This document shows, one piece after another, positions 54,057 through 63,310 of a stretch of DNA of 64,000 nucleotides. The stretch covers positions 434,001-498,000 of the forward strand of contig CAVYUC010000012.1 of assembly GCA_963771595.1 (NCBI GenBank), given 5' to 3'. Both the position numbers and the translations under genes were made by a program. Position 1 is the stretch's first letter. The number at the start of each line of letters is the position of its first letter. Under the pieces are notes generated by a model. That model did no database searches, was not told where the DNA came from, and saw only the letters and a list, made by a program, of their open reading frames with translations. Source of the stretch: CAVYUC01 sp963771595. Lineage in GTDB: Bacteria; Bacteroidota; Bacteroidia; Bacteroidales; Prolixibacteraceae.

Positions 54057-54443
54057 ATGAAGGAATTAACAAAGGGCGAAGAACAGGTAATGCAGCTTCT
54101 CTGGCAGCAGGAAAAAGCATTTGTAAAAGATTTAATTGAAGTAATGCCCGAACCAAAACCTGCTTATAACACTGTTTCAACCATCATTCGGATTTTGGAA
54201 AAAAAAGGATTTGTAGGACATAATGCCTACGGAAAAACGCACGAATATTTCCCGTTGATATCGAGGAAAGAGTACACTAAAAAGTTCATGAAAAACTTTA
54301 TGCGCAATTATTTCAGCGGTTCATTTCAGGAGATGGTTTCCTTTTTTGCCAAAGAAGACAACATGAGCCTGGCCGACCTGGACGAAATGATTGAGGATGT
54401 AAAACGCGACCTTGAAAACGAAAATCCGGAAGAAAATGAATAG
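54057..54443 (+). CDS. BlaI/MecI/CopY-family transcriptional repressor
   Basis: The protein has 128 residues. The winged-helix domain (about 1-75) opens LTKGEEQVMQLLWQQEKAFV and has PAYNTVSTIIRILEKKGFVGH, the recognition helix and wing of BlaI/MecI proteins. The C-terminal part (about 76-128) is the dimerisation helix region, with the usual site for cleavage by the partner protease nearby. It should repress its own operon and tonB by binding the 36-bp elements at 53971 and 52746. Its end overlaps the start of the M56 gene (ATGAATAG), so the two are coupled. Confidence 0.95.
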   Translation: MKELTKGEEQVMQLLWQQEKAFVKDLIEVMPEPKPAYNTVSTIIRILEKKGFVGHNAYGKTHEYFPLISRKEYTKKFMKNFMRNYFSGSFQEMVSFFAKEDNMSLADLDEMIEDVKRDLENENPEENE

Positions 54444-55875
54444 CATTGTAAATTTCATATTGGAATCAGGAATCAGTCTTTCCGTTTTTGCAGTAATTTA
54501 TCTTTTGTTTCTGCGAAAAGAGACTTTCTTCAGGTTGAACAGGATTTTCCTGTTGAGTTCCGTGCTGTTTTCGATTGTCCTTCCGTTTTTGCGGTTTCAA
54601 ATTTACAATTCCGATCCGGTGATGCTTTCGGAAATAACGGTTACTCCTTACCGAAACCTGATTGAAGCAGTGACAGTTTATGGGAAGGATTTATCAGGAA
54701 GTATTGAAAAAGCTATTCTTTCGGCCAATGTAGTTATTCTGGGTTATTTGGCGGGAGTGGCTTTTTTCCTGTTTCGTTTTCTCCTTCGGGTTGTAAAAAT
54801 AATTCTCTTAATTGTAAAGCATTCCGTGCAGAAAATGAACGGATTTAAACTGGTGGTACTGGATAAAGATTGCAGTCCTTTTTCATTTATGAATTATGTA
54901 TTTGTTGGTCAGTCGCTTCAAAAAGAAGAATATTACCACAAACTGATGGCCCACGAGCTGGAGCATGTAAAACAGGGACATTCTTTTGATGTTGTAATTC
55001 TTGAATTGCTTCTGGTGTTTCAATGGTTCAATCCTTTTATGTGGATGTTACGAAGGGCAATTACCGAAAATCACGAATATCTGGCTGACCAGGCGGTGCT
55101 GAAATCGGGTATAAAAAGAGGATATTACAAAAAGTTGTTGCTGACACAGTATGTTGGAGAACAGGTGCTTATAGCAAACAACTTTAATTATTCGCTCATA
55201 AAAAACCGAATTAAAATGATGTCGAAAATTAAATCATCAAATATTGCCAACAGTAAAATAGTGCTCGGAATAATGGCAGCAATCGCATTGGTAATGGTTT
55301 TTGCATGCGAGCAGGAAGAATCGTTTAAACCGGACATGAATAACGAGGACAAAACGGTGAAAATGACGCTTCAGGATGAAAAACTGAAAATTGAAGGAGC
55401 CGTTGAAAACATGGATAAAATAAAACAGCTTTTTATAGGAAATACGGGCTACGCTGTTTCTTTCGACAGCCTGGGGAATGTTATTCTCACCAAAGAAGAA
55501 GAGGAAAAAAAGGGAGAAACTTTGGCAGAAAATGAAGAGGTTTTTTTTATTGTGGAAAATATGCCTGAATTTCCCGGAGGTGAGGAAGCTTTGCGAAAAT
55601 TTATTACCGGTTCTGTTGAATATCCCGAAGAAGCTATAAATAAAGGAATTCAGGGTAAAGTATATGTAACGTTTGTGGTTACAAAAAACGGTTCGGTAGC
55701 AAATGCGGCCATTGCACGTGGTGTGGCGCCTGTGCTCGACCAGGAAGCGCTGCGAGTGATAAATTCGCTGCCCAAATGGACGCCGGGAACGCAGCGGGGC
55801 AAGGCAGTTAATGTCAGCTACACAGTTCCTATAAAATTTGAACTGGCACCCGAAATGCAAAAGTCCAACCCATAA
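54436..55875 (+). CDS. M56-family (BlaR1-like) membrane metallopeptidase with TonB C-terminal domain
   Basis: The protein has 479 residues from the ATG at 54436, which overlaps the blaI stop; the upstream ATG at 54412 lies inside blaI. Membrane helices lie at about 6-26, 34-52, 95-130 and 272-292. The zinc site is MAHELEHVKQGH (His163, Glu164, His167) with the downstream HEYLADQAV. In place of a penicillin-binding sensor, the C-terminal region carries a linker and a TonB_C domain (about 387-470, EFPGGEEALRKFITGSVEYP). The protease probably inactivates the BlaI-type repressor after an envelope signal sensed by the TonB_C part. Confidence 0.93.
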   Translation: MNSIVNFILESGISLSVFAVIYLLFLRKETFFRLNRIFLLSSVLFSIVLPFLRFQIYNSDPVMLSEITVTPYRNLIEAVTVYGKDLSGSIEKAILSANVVILGYLAGVAFFLFRFLLRVVKIILLIVKHSVQKMNGFKLVVLDKDCSPFSFMNYVFVGQSLQKEEYYHKLMAHELEHVKQGHSFDVVILELLLVFQWFNPFMWMLRRAITENHEYLADQAVLKSGIKRGYYKKLLLTQYVGEQVLIANNFNYSLIKNRIKMMSKIKSSNIANSKIVLGIMAAIALVMVFACEQEESFKPDMNNEDKTVKMTLQDEKLKIEGAVENMDKIKQLFIGNTGYAVSFDSLGNVILTKEEEEKKGETLAENEEVFFIVENMPEFPGGEEALRKFITGSVEYPEEAINKGIQGKVYVTFVVTKNGSVANAAIARGVAPVLDQEALRVINSLPKWTPGTQRGKAVNVSYTVPIKFELAPEMQKSNP

Positions 55876-55940
55876 ATTACTGGCGGAATTCCCTGCACAA
55901 CAAATATGATTTTCATGAATAACGTTTAAAGTAAAAAGCC

Positions 55941-57191
55941 ATGAAAACAATTAAATATTTACTTTTTCTGTTATTAGCCGGAATCAGTGTTGTTTCTTTT
56001 TCGCAGGATAAAATTGATTTGTTAATTCTGAACAAACATTACCAGCAGGCGCTGCAGCAAATTGAAAAAAAGCTGGAAAAGGAACCGGCTGCAGAATTAT
56101 ATCTGAAAAAAGGGTTGATCTACAACAGTTTGCAGAACTACCAGGATGCGGTTAATGCATTTTCGGCAGCGCTGGAAATTGAACCGCAAAATCCTGAAAT
56201 TCTGGGCGAAATGGCAGAAGCGCTGTCTGTTTTGGGAAATTACACGGATGCAAATTCTTTTTATGAACAAGCGCTTACGTTGCACCCACAAAATCTTCAG
56301 CTTTCCGGAAAGTTGGGCCGCAATTACATCAACCTGAAAAATTACAAAAAGGCGTACGAAATCTTTTCAGACATTTATAAAACCGATTCAACAAATGTTT
56401 TCTGGAACAAGCAATTTGCATTTTCCGCCTTTCAAACAAATAATCGTAAACTGGCTGTTCATTTATACCACAAAGTTATCCATCTCAACCCACGCGATTA
56501 TTCATCCTATTTTAACCTCATCAAACTGTATTTAATGCAGGAAGAGCAGGACAATGCCTTGGCAGTTATTCAACTTGGTCTTCAAAATTTTCCGGGCGAT
56601 GCTGAATTTTATTTGCAGAAGGCAGGATATTATTATACGCTAAAAAATTACGAAGAGGCACGAAAGCTTTACGAGAAATATTTCGTCGCAGGCGGCGACT
56701 CTGCTTATAAGGAACTTCTGAACTATGGCATCACTCTCTATTTTGTTAAAGATGAAAATAAGGCCATTTCTATTTTGGAAAAATGTGCAAACCTGGTTGC
56801 CAATGATCCTTTTGCACTTTTTTACCTCAGTTTAAGCCACAAAAAACTGATTCATTATGAAGTTGCAGAAGCGTATATGGATGCAGCAATAGAAGCGGCC
56901 ACACCGTCTTATCTTCCTGAAATGTACCACCATTTGGGGCAAATTTACGGACAACAGCGAAAATTTGAAAAGTCGGTTGCTGCACTTCGCAAAGCTCACG
57001 AACTGGACCCGACAAATCATGAAATACTTTTTGAGATTGCTACAACTTATGAAGAATATAATGCCAATAAAACACTGGCGCTGAATTATTACCGGATTTA
57101 TTTGAAAGAAGCCGGTGAATCGGGCCGGAACTTAAATTACGCGCTCGACCGGATTGAACGAATTAAAGAAGATTTGTTTTTTGAAAAATAG
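55941..57191 (+). CDS. Secreted tetratricopeptide-repeat protein
   Basis: The protein has 416 residues with a signal peptide (to about residue 21, VVSFSQ). At least eight TPR-like helical pairs follow from about 30 to 395, for example LYLKKGLIYNSLQNYQDAVN, ALEIEPQNPEILGEMAEALS, YHHLGQIYGQQRKFEKSVAA and LRKAHELDPTNHEILFEIA. TPR proteins scaffold protein complexes, here in the periplasm. It follows the M56 gene by 65 bp and may belong to that transcript. Confidence 0.9.
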   Translation: MKTIKYLLFLLLAGISVVSFSQDKIDLLILNKHYQQALQQIEKKLEKEPAAELYLKKGLIYNSLQNYQDAVNAFSAALEIEPQNPEILGEMAEALSVLGNYTDANSFYEQALTLHPQNLQLSGKLGRNYINLKNYKKAYEIFSDIYKTDSTNVFWNKQFAFSAFQTNNRKLAVHLYHKVIHLNPRDYSSYFNLIKLYLMQEEQDNALAVIQLGLQNFPGDAEFYLQKAGYYYTLKNYEEARKLYEKYFVAGGDSAYKELLNYGITLYFVKDENKAISILEKCANLVANDPFALFYLSLSHKKLIHYEVAEAYMDAAIEAATPSYLPEMYHHLGQIYGQQRKFEKSVAALRKAHELDPTNHEILFEIATTYEEYNANKTLALNYYRIYLKEAGESGRNLNYALDRIERIKEDLFFEK

Positions 57192-57195
57192 CCGT

Positions 57196-58179
57196 TTATT
57201 CCTTTTTATTCTGGCCGGGAAATGATGTCATTCCTGTTTTTTCGCGCACGAGGTTGGTAAGCTGCACCCGGCTTTTCACCTGTGTTTTGGTAAAAATCCG
57301 GTGGTTGTGATCTTTAACGGTCTGCAATGTAATAAACAGTTTGTCCGATATGGATTTGTTGGTTTTGCCCGAGCAGATTTCCAGAATTATTTCAGCTTCC
57401 CGTTTCGAAATTTCATAGGTTTCGCAGAACTTTTCAAAATTTATATTCCTGGCCGTGCTTTCATCCGCTTTTTCAATTGGTTTTAATTTTAAACCTGCCG
57501 GAATAATTATACTCACTCCAAAAAGCAGAAGAATGGAAAAGCAGATGGAAACAAATCCGTAGAAATTAAAGAAGTACAAAAATACCGAATAGAACATTAC
57601 TCCTGATAAATAAATAAAAAAGATGGCTCTGAAATTACTTCTTTTTTCCAGTTCCGATGCGGATTTATGTGGTTTCAGATAGGGAAAAATCAACACCAAA
57701 TGTATTGCAAGATTTATGGCTGCAAGAATGCGGACAATAAAAAGATCAGTTTCTGCCGGAACATGGATAGTTCCGTTTTGGACTAAAAATGAAAAAATAA
57801 TCAAAGCGGCTATAAAAGAAACAAAGTAAGCTAAAACCACATTCTTCGAAAGTTTGTAGCCATTTATATTGAACGCAAATTTCAAAAGCATAAACCAGCT
57901 CACAATTAAAAAAGGCATTCCCAAAACCGGAATAAATAATGCAAGTTTATGATTTGTTTCTGCATCCAGGTTCAAATCAGAAATAACTTCCCTGATGGCA
58001 ATATTTCCCCAGATTCCGTACATAAAAAAAGAAAAAAGAAATATTTGCTGATACAGTAAAATTTGTAAAACAGGTTTTTTACTCTGTTGAAACAAGTTGT
58101 AAGTTCCTAAAAATCCTATGATTGCAATTCCGGCGGTTATTATAAAAGTTATAAGAAAAGTAAGGTTTTGATAAAGCAT
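57196..58179 (-). CDS. Membrane-bound LuxR-type transcriptional regulator
   Basis: The protein has about 327 residues from the ATG at 58179; a longer start at 58248 adds a non-hydrophobic segment overlapping the regulatory repeats, so I reject it. Seven hydrophobic helices occupy about 8-235, and a LuxR-type helix-turn-helix fills about 255-315 (YEISKREAEIILEICSGKTN, LFITLQTVKDHNHRIFTKT). The membrane part may sense lipids or small molecules. Convergent with the TPR gene 4 bp away and divergent from a membrane-protein gene that it may control. Confidence 0.88.
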   Translation of the reverse strand: MLYQNLTFLITFIITAGIAIIGFLGTYNLFQQSKKPVLQILLYQQIFLFSFFMYGIWGNIAIREVISDLNLDAETNHKLALFIPVLGMPFLIVSWFMLLKFAFNINGYKLSKNVVLAYFVSFIAALIIFSFLVQNGTIHVPAETDLFIVRILAAINLAIHLVLIFPYLKPHKSASELEKRSNFRAIFFIYLSGVMFYSVFLYFFNFYGFVSICFSILLLFGVSIIIPAGLKLKPIEKADESTARNINFEKFCETYEISKREAEIILEICSGKTNKSISDKLFITLQTVKDHNHRIFTKTQVKSRVQLTNLVREKTGMTSFPGQNKKE

Positions 58180-58243
58180 TTTTTCGAAATCCAACTTTAG
58201 TAGTGCATTGCAATAATTTAACTGAAACCGTTTACCGACAGCG

Positions 58244-58280
58244 ACCAAAGTAGTGAATATTTAATTTCCAACCAAAGTAG
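58244..58280. promoter_or_regulatory. Direct repeats in the divergent LuxR/membrane-protein promoter region
   Basis: ACCAAAGTAG occurs at 58244-58253 and again at 58271-58280, 27 bp apart, with a weaker inverted relative near 58193. The pair ends 24 bp before a TACATTTG -7 box, the place where an activator would replace a missing -33 box. The LuxR-type regulator next door is the obvious candidate. Confidence 0.45.
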
Positions 58281-58304
58281 GAAGGATATTTTTAATGAGC
58301 AGTG

Positions 58305-58312
58305 TACATTTG
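58305..58312 (+). promoter_or_regulatory. -7 element TACATTTG for the 58357 gene
   Basis: It matches TAnnTTTG exactly. No TTTG -33 box is found 19 bp upstream. The expected transcript start is near 58319, which favours the ATG at 58357 over the one at 58321. Confidence 0.5.
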
Positions 58313-58356
58313 ATTCGACAATGAAACAGAAACAGAAAACATTAAAAATTAAAAAA

Positions 58357-59058
58357 ATGGAAAACGATAAGTATTACAGTTTGGTTCCTTCAATTGGAGG
58401 AAGTTTTAGTTTCGCCTGGCGAAAAATATTTGATAGAAGTTTTTTGCCGCTGCTGGTTACAGTAATTATTGCGGGCATTTTAAATGGTCCTTTTACCGCC
58501 AACTGGAAAGCCGACGGGGATTTTGGATATAATTTTATTTGGTTTTTGCCGCTGGTATTGTTCGGGCTGGCCTATGGATTTTTATTTTTGCCGGTTATTA
58601 ATTATGGCGAAAGGTTTGTTTTTCTGCATGCCATTCGCGATGAATATGCCGATATTAAATTTTTATTTGAAGGTTTCCGGAAAAGTTATCTCAATATAAT
58701 ACTGGCTAATTTAATTGTATGGGCATTGATTGTAATTGGGCTTGTGCTGTTTGTGATTCCGGGAATAATTGTAGCCTGCCGGCTCGCATTTGTGCCGTTT
58801 CTGGTGATGGATAAAGATTTGGAACCCATGCAGGCTGTGGAAAAAAGCTGGCAAATGACGCGCGGTCATGGATGGAAAGTGTTCTGGATGGCCATTATTT
58901 CCTTTTTTATTGCCATTGCCGGTTTAATTGTATTTATTGTGGGAATTCTTTTTTCATTTATGTGGATACATTCAGCATTTGCAACACTCTACCAATCGGT
59001 TTTAAACCAGGATGAAATAAATAATCCAATCCCGATTTTAGGAGTAAACGAAGTATAA
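58357..59058 (+). CDS. Multi-pass membrane protein (unknown function)
   Basis: The protein has 233 residues from ATG 58357 (MENDKYYSLVPSIGGSFSF). About five to six hydrophobic helices: near 25-42, 55-78, 115-150 (ALIVIGLVLFVIPGIIVACR) and 178-215. The segment VIPGIIVACRLAFVPFLVMDK followed by AVEKSWQMTRGHGWKVFWM (in parts) resembles DUF975/glycerophosphodiesterase-membrane-domain-like proteins. Function unknown. Divergent from the LuxR regulator and closed by a terminator, so monocistronic. Confidence 0.82.
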   Translation: MENDKYYSLVPSIGGSFSFAWRKIFDRSFLPLLVTVIIAGILNGPFTANWKADGDFGYNFIWFLPLVLFGLAYGFLFLPVINYGERFVFLHAIRDEYADIKFLFEGFRKSYLNIILANLIVWALIVIGLVLFVIPGIIVACRLAFVPFLVMDKDLEPMQAVEKSWQMTRGHGWKVFWMAIISFFIAIAGLIVFIVGILFSFMWIHSAFATLYQSVLNQDEINNPIPILGVNEV

Positions 59059-59084
59059 GTTTTATAACGAAATCAGTAAAGTTG

Positions 59085-59112
59085 AAGCCTGGAATTTTTT
59101 CCGGGCTTTTTC
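59085..59112 (+). terminator. Terminator after the membrane-protein gene
   Basis: AAGCCTGGAA (59085-59094) and TTCCGGGCTT (59099-59108) form a 10-bp stem with one G-U pair and a TTTT loop, followed by T residues. Confidence 0.85.
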
Positions 59113-59233
59113 TATTATCTCTTTATCTTTGTTATATTTTAATGATATAGAGGATAAATCGTTTTAATTGTTTTGGAGCAATTTCTACAGATTCATAATA
59201 TATATATCTATTACTGAATATTAACTTTATTAC

Positions 59234-62131
59234 ATGCAGGTGAAACAACTTTTTCTTTTTCTTCTTTTTTTGGCGATAACAGGCGGAGCAGGAGCACAAT
59301 ATTTTCAAACGGGCGAAGATCCGGCTTCCATAAAATGGCGGCAAATAAATACGGAAAATTTCCAGTTAATATATCCCGATTATTATGAATCCCAGGCCAA
59401 TGAACTTGCCGCAGTACTGGAAGAAGTTTATCAGTATGGCGGAAATACACTTCATCATGAACCACAAAAAATATCAGTTATTCTGCACACACAAACTGTT
59501 CAGTCAAATGGACTGGTGGCCTGGGCGCCAAAGCGAGTGGAGTTTTATACCACTCCGCACCAGTCAATTTATCCGCAAAACTGGCTGGAACAACTCGCGC
59601 TGCACGAATTCCGGCATCTGGTACAAATTGATAAAATCAACGAAAATTTACCTGAACTGATTAAACTCATTCTGGGGCAGCAGGGTACCGCTTTGGTTTT
59701 TGGGGTTCACCTTCCATGGTGGTTTATTGAAGGCGATGCAGTGGTAACCGAGACTGCTTTAAGCAAATTTGGGCGCGGAAGATATCCTTCATTTTTAATG
59801 GAACACCAGGCACAGGTAGTTGAAAAAGGTGTTTTTTCGTACGACAAAGCTTATTTTGGCTCTTACCGCGATTTTGTACCCAATCGTTATAAATTGGGAT
59901 ACTACCTGGTTGGAGGCTCAAGAGCAATATTTGGCAGCGGATTGTGGGATTCGGTGCTGGTTAATATTGGCAAAAAACCGGTTTCATTCTCTCCAATGAA
60001 CAGTGTGTTAAAAAGTAAAACCGGTTATCGAAAGGCTTCATTGTATCATTTTATTTTCGACAGCCTTCAGCAGGTTTGGTTGCAGCAAGACCGGAATTAT
60101 CATTCATTGCCGTTCGATGTAATTTCACCCCCTGCGGATATTTACACCAGCTATCAGTTCAACCACTGGTTAAACGATTCAACCTTGTTTTCGTACAAAA
60201 CATCGTTCGATCAAATTCCTTCTTTTGTAAAAATTGATAAATCCGGTAAAGAAAAAGTATTGTATCAGCCGGGAATAATTTTTAATGAATCGGTAAGTTA
60301 CAGGGACAGTTTAATTGTTTGGTCCGAACAAATACCCGATCCGCGATGGACACACAGCGGCAAATCGTTGATCAGAATATGGAATTCAGAAACAGGTTTG
60401 TTAACCGAAATTGACACTGAATTTAAAGGTTTTAGTCCTGCCGTTTCGCACGATAAAACAAAGGTTGCCGTTGTGGAAGCCGATTTTTCAAACCATTATT
60501 ACATTTCAATATATGATTGTAAAACTGGTGATTTGCTGAACCGTTTTCAAACTAGAAATGATAATTATTTCTTTTCGCCGGAATGGATAAATGCCAATGA
60601 ATTAGCGTTAGTTGTACTTACTGAAAAGGGCAAACAGCTGGACAAACTCAATTTGGGCACGGGAAATTTTGAACTTCTTTTAGATGAAAATTACGGCGAC
60701 CTGAAACATTTAAAAGCGGTAGGAAACAACCTGTATTTCATAAGCAGCTACACCAGTAAAAATGGCTTGTTCAGATTAAATCTCGAAGATAAATCTGTTG
60801 TTCAGGTGTACGAGCCGCGTTTCGGAGTTGAATCGCCTGCAGTTTCGCCAAATCGAAATAAAATAGTTTTAAGTGATTATACGGCTGAAGGTTTTCGTTT
60901 GATTGCAATAACTGCAGATCCGGAGCATGAAATTCCTGTTGAAAATGTTGAGAAAGGAAATTATCCGCTGGCGGCAAAATTAACCGAGCAGGAGCCGGGC
61001 CAACCCGATTTTACTGATTTGGAAACGAGAGATTACCAATCAAAAGGCTATAGCAAGCCGGCACATTTATTTAATTTTCACAGTTGGGCGCCGGCATTTA
61101 TTGATGTTGCTTCTTACGAAATTTTACCGGGAGTTAGTCTGATGTCGCAAAATAAATTGGGAACTTCGGAAACAATACTGGGATATAAATGGAATGTGAC
61201 AGAAAGAGCCGGACAATTTTATGCTGCTTACAAATACAAAGGCTGGTATCCGGTTTTTAATTTTGAAATTAGCACCGGAAACCGCGCCTCCGAATACAGA
61301 TTAATAAATCAGACAAAAAATGAATATGGCGAAATTATAAAGCAGGATACCACCAACGAACGGTTTTTATGGGGAGAAACAAATGCCGGCATCGATGTTA
61401 ATGTTCCGCTGAAACTCTCGAAAGGCCGCTTCAACCGGTTGCTCCAGCCCGAAATCAGTTATGATTTTACCTTGTACAAACATAAAGAATCGACACCACA
61501 TGGATTTTACGAAGGCAACTTTCAGTCGTTAAAATACAGGTTGTATTTTTATCAGTTACTTAAGCAAAGTCAGCGCGATGTATATCCCGATTTTGGAGTG
61601 GTTGTCGATATTGGCTACCGGCATTCACCCTTTGGTACAACAAGTTTTGGAAATATGGCAACGGTTCAGTCGAATTTGTTTTTACCCGGAATATTAAAAA
61701 ATCATGGAATAAAAATATATGGCGGAGTGCAGGATAAAAACATGAATAAAAATTATGGATTTAGTGATGCAATTCGGTATCCGCGAGGATGGGGAAGCAT
61801 CAGAACCACCCGAATGTACAGTGTTGCAACAGATTATAAAATGCCGCTTGTTTATCCTGATTGGAATGTAAAAGGATTGTGGTATTTAAAGCGGCTAAAT
61901 ATGGATTTGTTTGCAGATTTTGCTCAATTGCAGGGGAACACCTATCAAAATAATGAGCCGGTTGGCACTTTTACCAGTTCAATTTCTTCACTGGGTTTTG
62001 AGTTAACCGCAGATGCAAATGTCCTTCGTTTTTATGCCCCGGTAAATATTGGATTCCGAACTTCGTACCTGCCCAAAATAGATGATTTTTATTTCGATTT
62101 TCTTTTTTCACTCAACCTTACTTCTTTTTAA
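59234..62131 (+). CDS. Large secreted protein: HExxH peptidase-like domain, propeller, outer-membrane barrel
   Basis: The protein has 965 residues with a signal peptide (to GAGAQ, residue 22). The N-terminal part (about 30-270) resembles the peptidase-MA-like domain: LALHEFRHLVQIDK gives His124, Glu125 and His128, and PWWFIEGDAVVTE gives a probable third ligand, Glu166. The middle (about 305-600) has TolB/WD-like propeller repeats (SPAVSHDKTKVAVVEA, SPAVSPNRNKIVLSDY). The C-terminal third (about 625-965) has long amphipathic strands and ends in F, typical of an outer-membrane barrel. It probably anchors a peptidase-like head at the outer membrane. I know no named family for the whole. Confidence 0.85.
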   Translation: MQVKQLFLFLLFLAITGGAGAQYFQTGEDPASIKWRQINTENFQLIYPDYYESQANELAAVLEEVYQYGGNTLHHEPQKISVILHTQTVQSNGLVAWAPKRVEFYTTPHQSIYPQNWLEQLALHEFRHLVQIDKINENLPELIKLILGQQGTALVFGVHLPWWFIEGDAVVTETALSKFGRGRYPSFLMEHQAQVVEKGVFSYDKAYFGSYRDFVPNRYKLGYYLVGGSRAIFGSGLWDSVLVNIGKKPVSFSPMNSVLKSKTGYRKASLYHFIFDSLQQVWLQQDRNYHSLPFDVISPPADIYTSYQFNHWLNDSTLFSYKTSFDQIPSFVKIDKSGKEKVLYQPGIIFNESVSYRDSLIVWSEQIPDPRWTHSGKSLIRIWNSETGLLTEIDTEFKGFSPAVSHDKTKVAVVEADFSNHYYISIYDCKTGDLLNRFQTRNDNYFFSPEWINANELALVVLTEKGKQLDKLNLGTGNFELLLDENYGDLKHLKAVGNNLYFISSYTSKNGLFRLNLEDKSVVQVYEPRFGVESPAVSPNRNKIVLSDYTAEGFRLIAITADPEHEIPVENVEKGNYPLAAKLTEQEPGQPDFTDLETRDYQSKGYSKPAHLFNFHSWAPAFIDVASYEILPGVSLMSQNKLGTSETILGYKWNVTERAGQFYAAYKYKGWYPVFNFEISTGNRASEYRLINQTKNEYGEIIKQDTTNERFLWGETNAGIDVNVPLKLSKGRFNRLLQPEISYDFTLYKHKESTPHGFYEGNFQSLKYRLYFYQLLKQSQRDVYPDFGVVVDIGYRHSPFGTTSFGNMATVQSNLFLPGILKNHGIKIYGGVQDKNMNKNYGFSDAIRYPRGWGSIRTTRMYSVATDYKMPLVYPDWNVKGLWYLKRLNMDLFADFAQLQGNTYQNNEPVGTFTSSISSLGFELTADANVLRFYAPVNIGFRTSYLPKIDDFYFDFLFSLNLTSF

Positions 62132-63310
62132 TGTAATAAGCGTAAGTTCAGCAGGCATATCAATTCTCCAAGGAATACCAATTGTTCCCAATCCAACATT
62201 GGTGTAAAGCACATTTTTTCCCGACTGGTAAATTCCTCCCCAGTTTTTACGGGTCAGGTATGCTATGCTGAACGGAATACCGGCGGTTTTTATTCCCCAC
62301 TGAAATCCATGGGTATGCCCCGATAATGTCAATTCTATCGGTTCTTTATCTTTAATTTTCGATTCCCAGTGCGCCGGATCGTGCGACATCAGAATAATGA
62401 AAGCATTTTTTGGAATTCCTATCGTGGCCTTTTCCAAATCGGCATACTGCGGAAATGGCGGATGTCCCCAGTTTTCAACACCAATCAAAAAAACTGAATC
62501 TGTACCATTTTTAAGTACAACGTTTTCATTACGTAAAAGATCAAACCCGAATCTTTCTTCTGCATCAATAATTTCCTGTAAATTTTGTGTCTTTTCCTGC
62601 GGCGTTTTCCATCGGGTATAGTCACCATAATCATGGTTTCCCAATACCGAAAAACTTAAAACATTGCTGGTCATTTTTTGAAATGGAACTTCCCAGCCGT
62701 TGGTTTCCCGCGAAAAATTATTGACCATATCTCCCGTAAATAAAACCAAATCAGGCTGAAACTTTTCCATATTCATTTGTGCATTTTCCAGCAACTGATT
62801 TGTTTTTAAAAAACTTCCTAAATGAATATCGGATATTTGCGCAATTTTGTAGTTGTCAAAACTCTCCGGTAAATTCGGGAATTCAATCATAATTTCGTTT
62901 ATCCTCAGTTTGTTTTGCCCCAAAAAAGTACCGGAAACCATAATTAATATGAGAGCAACCGAAATAATCAATCCGGAATATAAAACGGATTTTCGTTTTC
63001 TCCTACGTTCAACCACATAATGAATTAATAAAGCGAGAGTTAAGGGAATTTTTGAAAAAAAGTCGATGAAAAGGATCAGGTTAAAATAGAAATAAACAGT
63101 ATAATCCGTGGCCGTACGAGGTTGCATTGGATAAATGTACAAAAACACGAAACTTAGAAGTAGGATAAAATTATACGACCAAAAAATCCATTTCGACATT
63201 TTTCGGAACCTTTCCGATGTGAGTTGTATTAAATTTTTATATGCACCAAAGGTGATTAAAAAATAAAACAGCAAAAACAACGAAATATAGAGTAGTGCAA
63301 ATGATCTCAT
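62108..63310 (-). CDS. Membrane-bound metallophosphoesterase
   Basis: The protein has 400 residues with about four N-terminal helices (5-25, 42-62, 75-95 and 110-132) and a calcineurin-like phosphoesterase domain (about 152-400). Metal-site motifs: AQISDIHLGSFL (DxH), LVLFTGDMVNN (GD), VLGNHDYGDY (GNHD), LMSHDPAHW and LSGHTHGFQWG (GHTH). The family hydrolyses phosphoesters, often of UDP-diacylglucosamine or of unknown lipids; the substrate here is not clear. Its 3' end overlaps the preceding plus-strand gene by 24 bp. Confidence 0.93.
   Translation of the reverse strand: MRSFALLYISLFLLFYFLITFGAYKNLIQLTSERFRKMSKWIFWSYNFILLLSFVFLYIYPMQPRTATDYTVYFYFNLILFIDFFSKIPLTLALLIHYVVERRRKRKSVLYSGLIISVALILIMVSGTFLGQNKLRINEIMIEFPNLPESFDNYKIAQISDIHLGSFLKTNQLLENAQMNMEKFQPDLVLFTGDMVNNFSRETNGWEVPFQKMTSNVLSFSVLGNHDYGDYTRWKTPQEKTQNLQEIIDAEERFGFDLLRNENVVLKNGTDSVFLIGVENWGHPPFPQYADLEKATIGIPKNAFIILMSHDPAHWESKIKDKEPIELTLSGHTHGFQWGIKTAGIPFSIAYLTRKNWGGIYQSGKNVLYTNVGLGTIGIPWRIDMPAELTLITLKRSKVE

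Noticed and set aside
54436..55875. A beta-lactam resistance sensor (BlaR1/MecR1)
   Set aside because: The M56 protease part is present, but the penicillin-binding sensor domain is absent and replaced by a TonB_C domain, and no beta-lactamase gene is adjacent.
59124..59131. TATCTTTG as the promoter -7 box for the 59234 gene
   Set aside because: It fits the consensus but has no -33 box at the right distance and sits directly behind a terminator; too weak to list.
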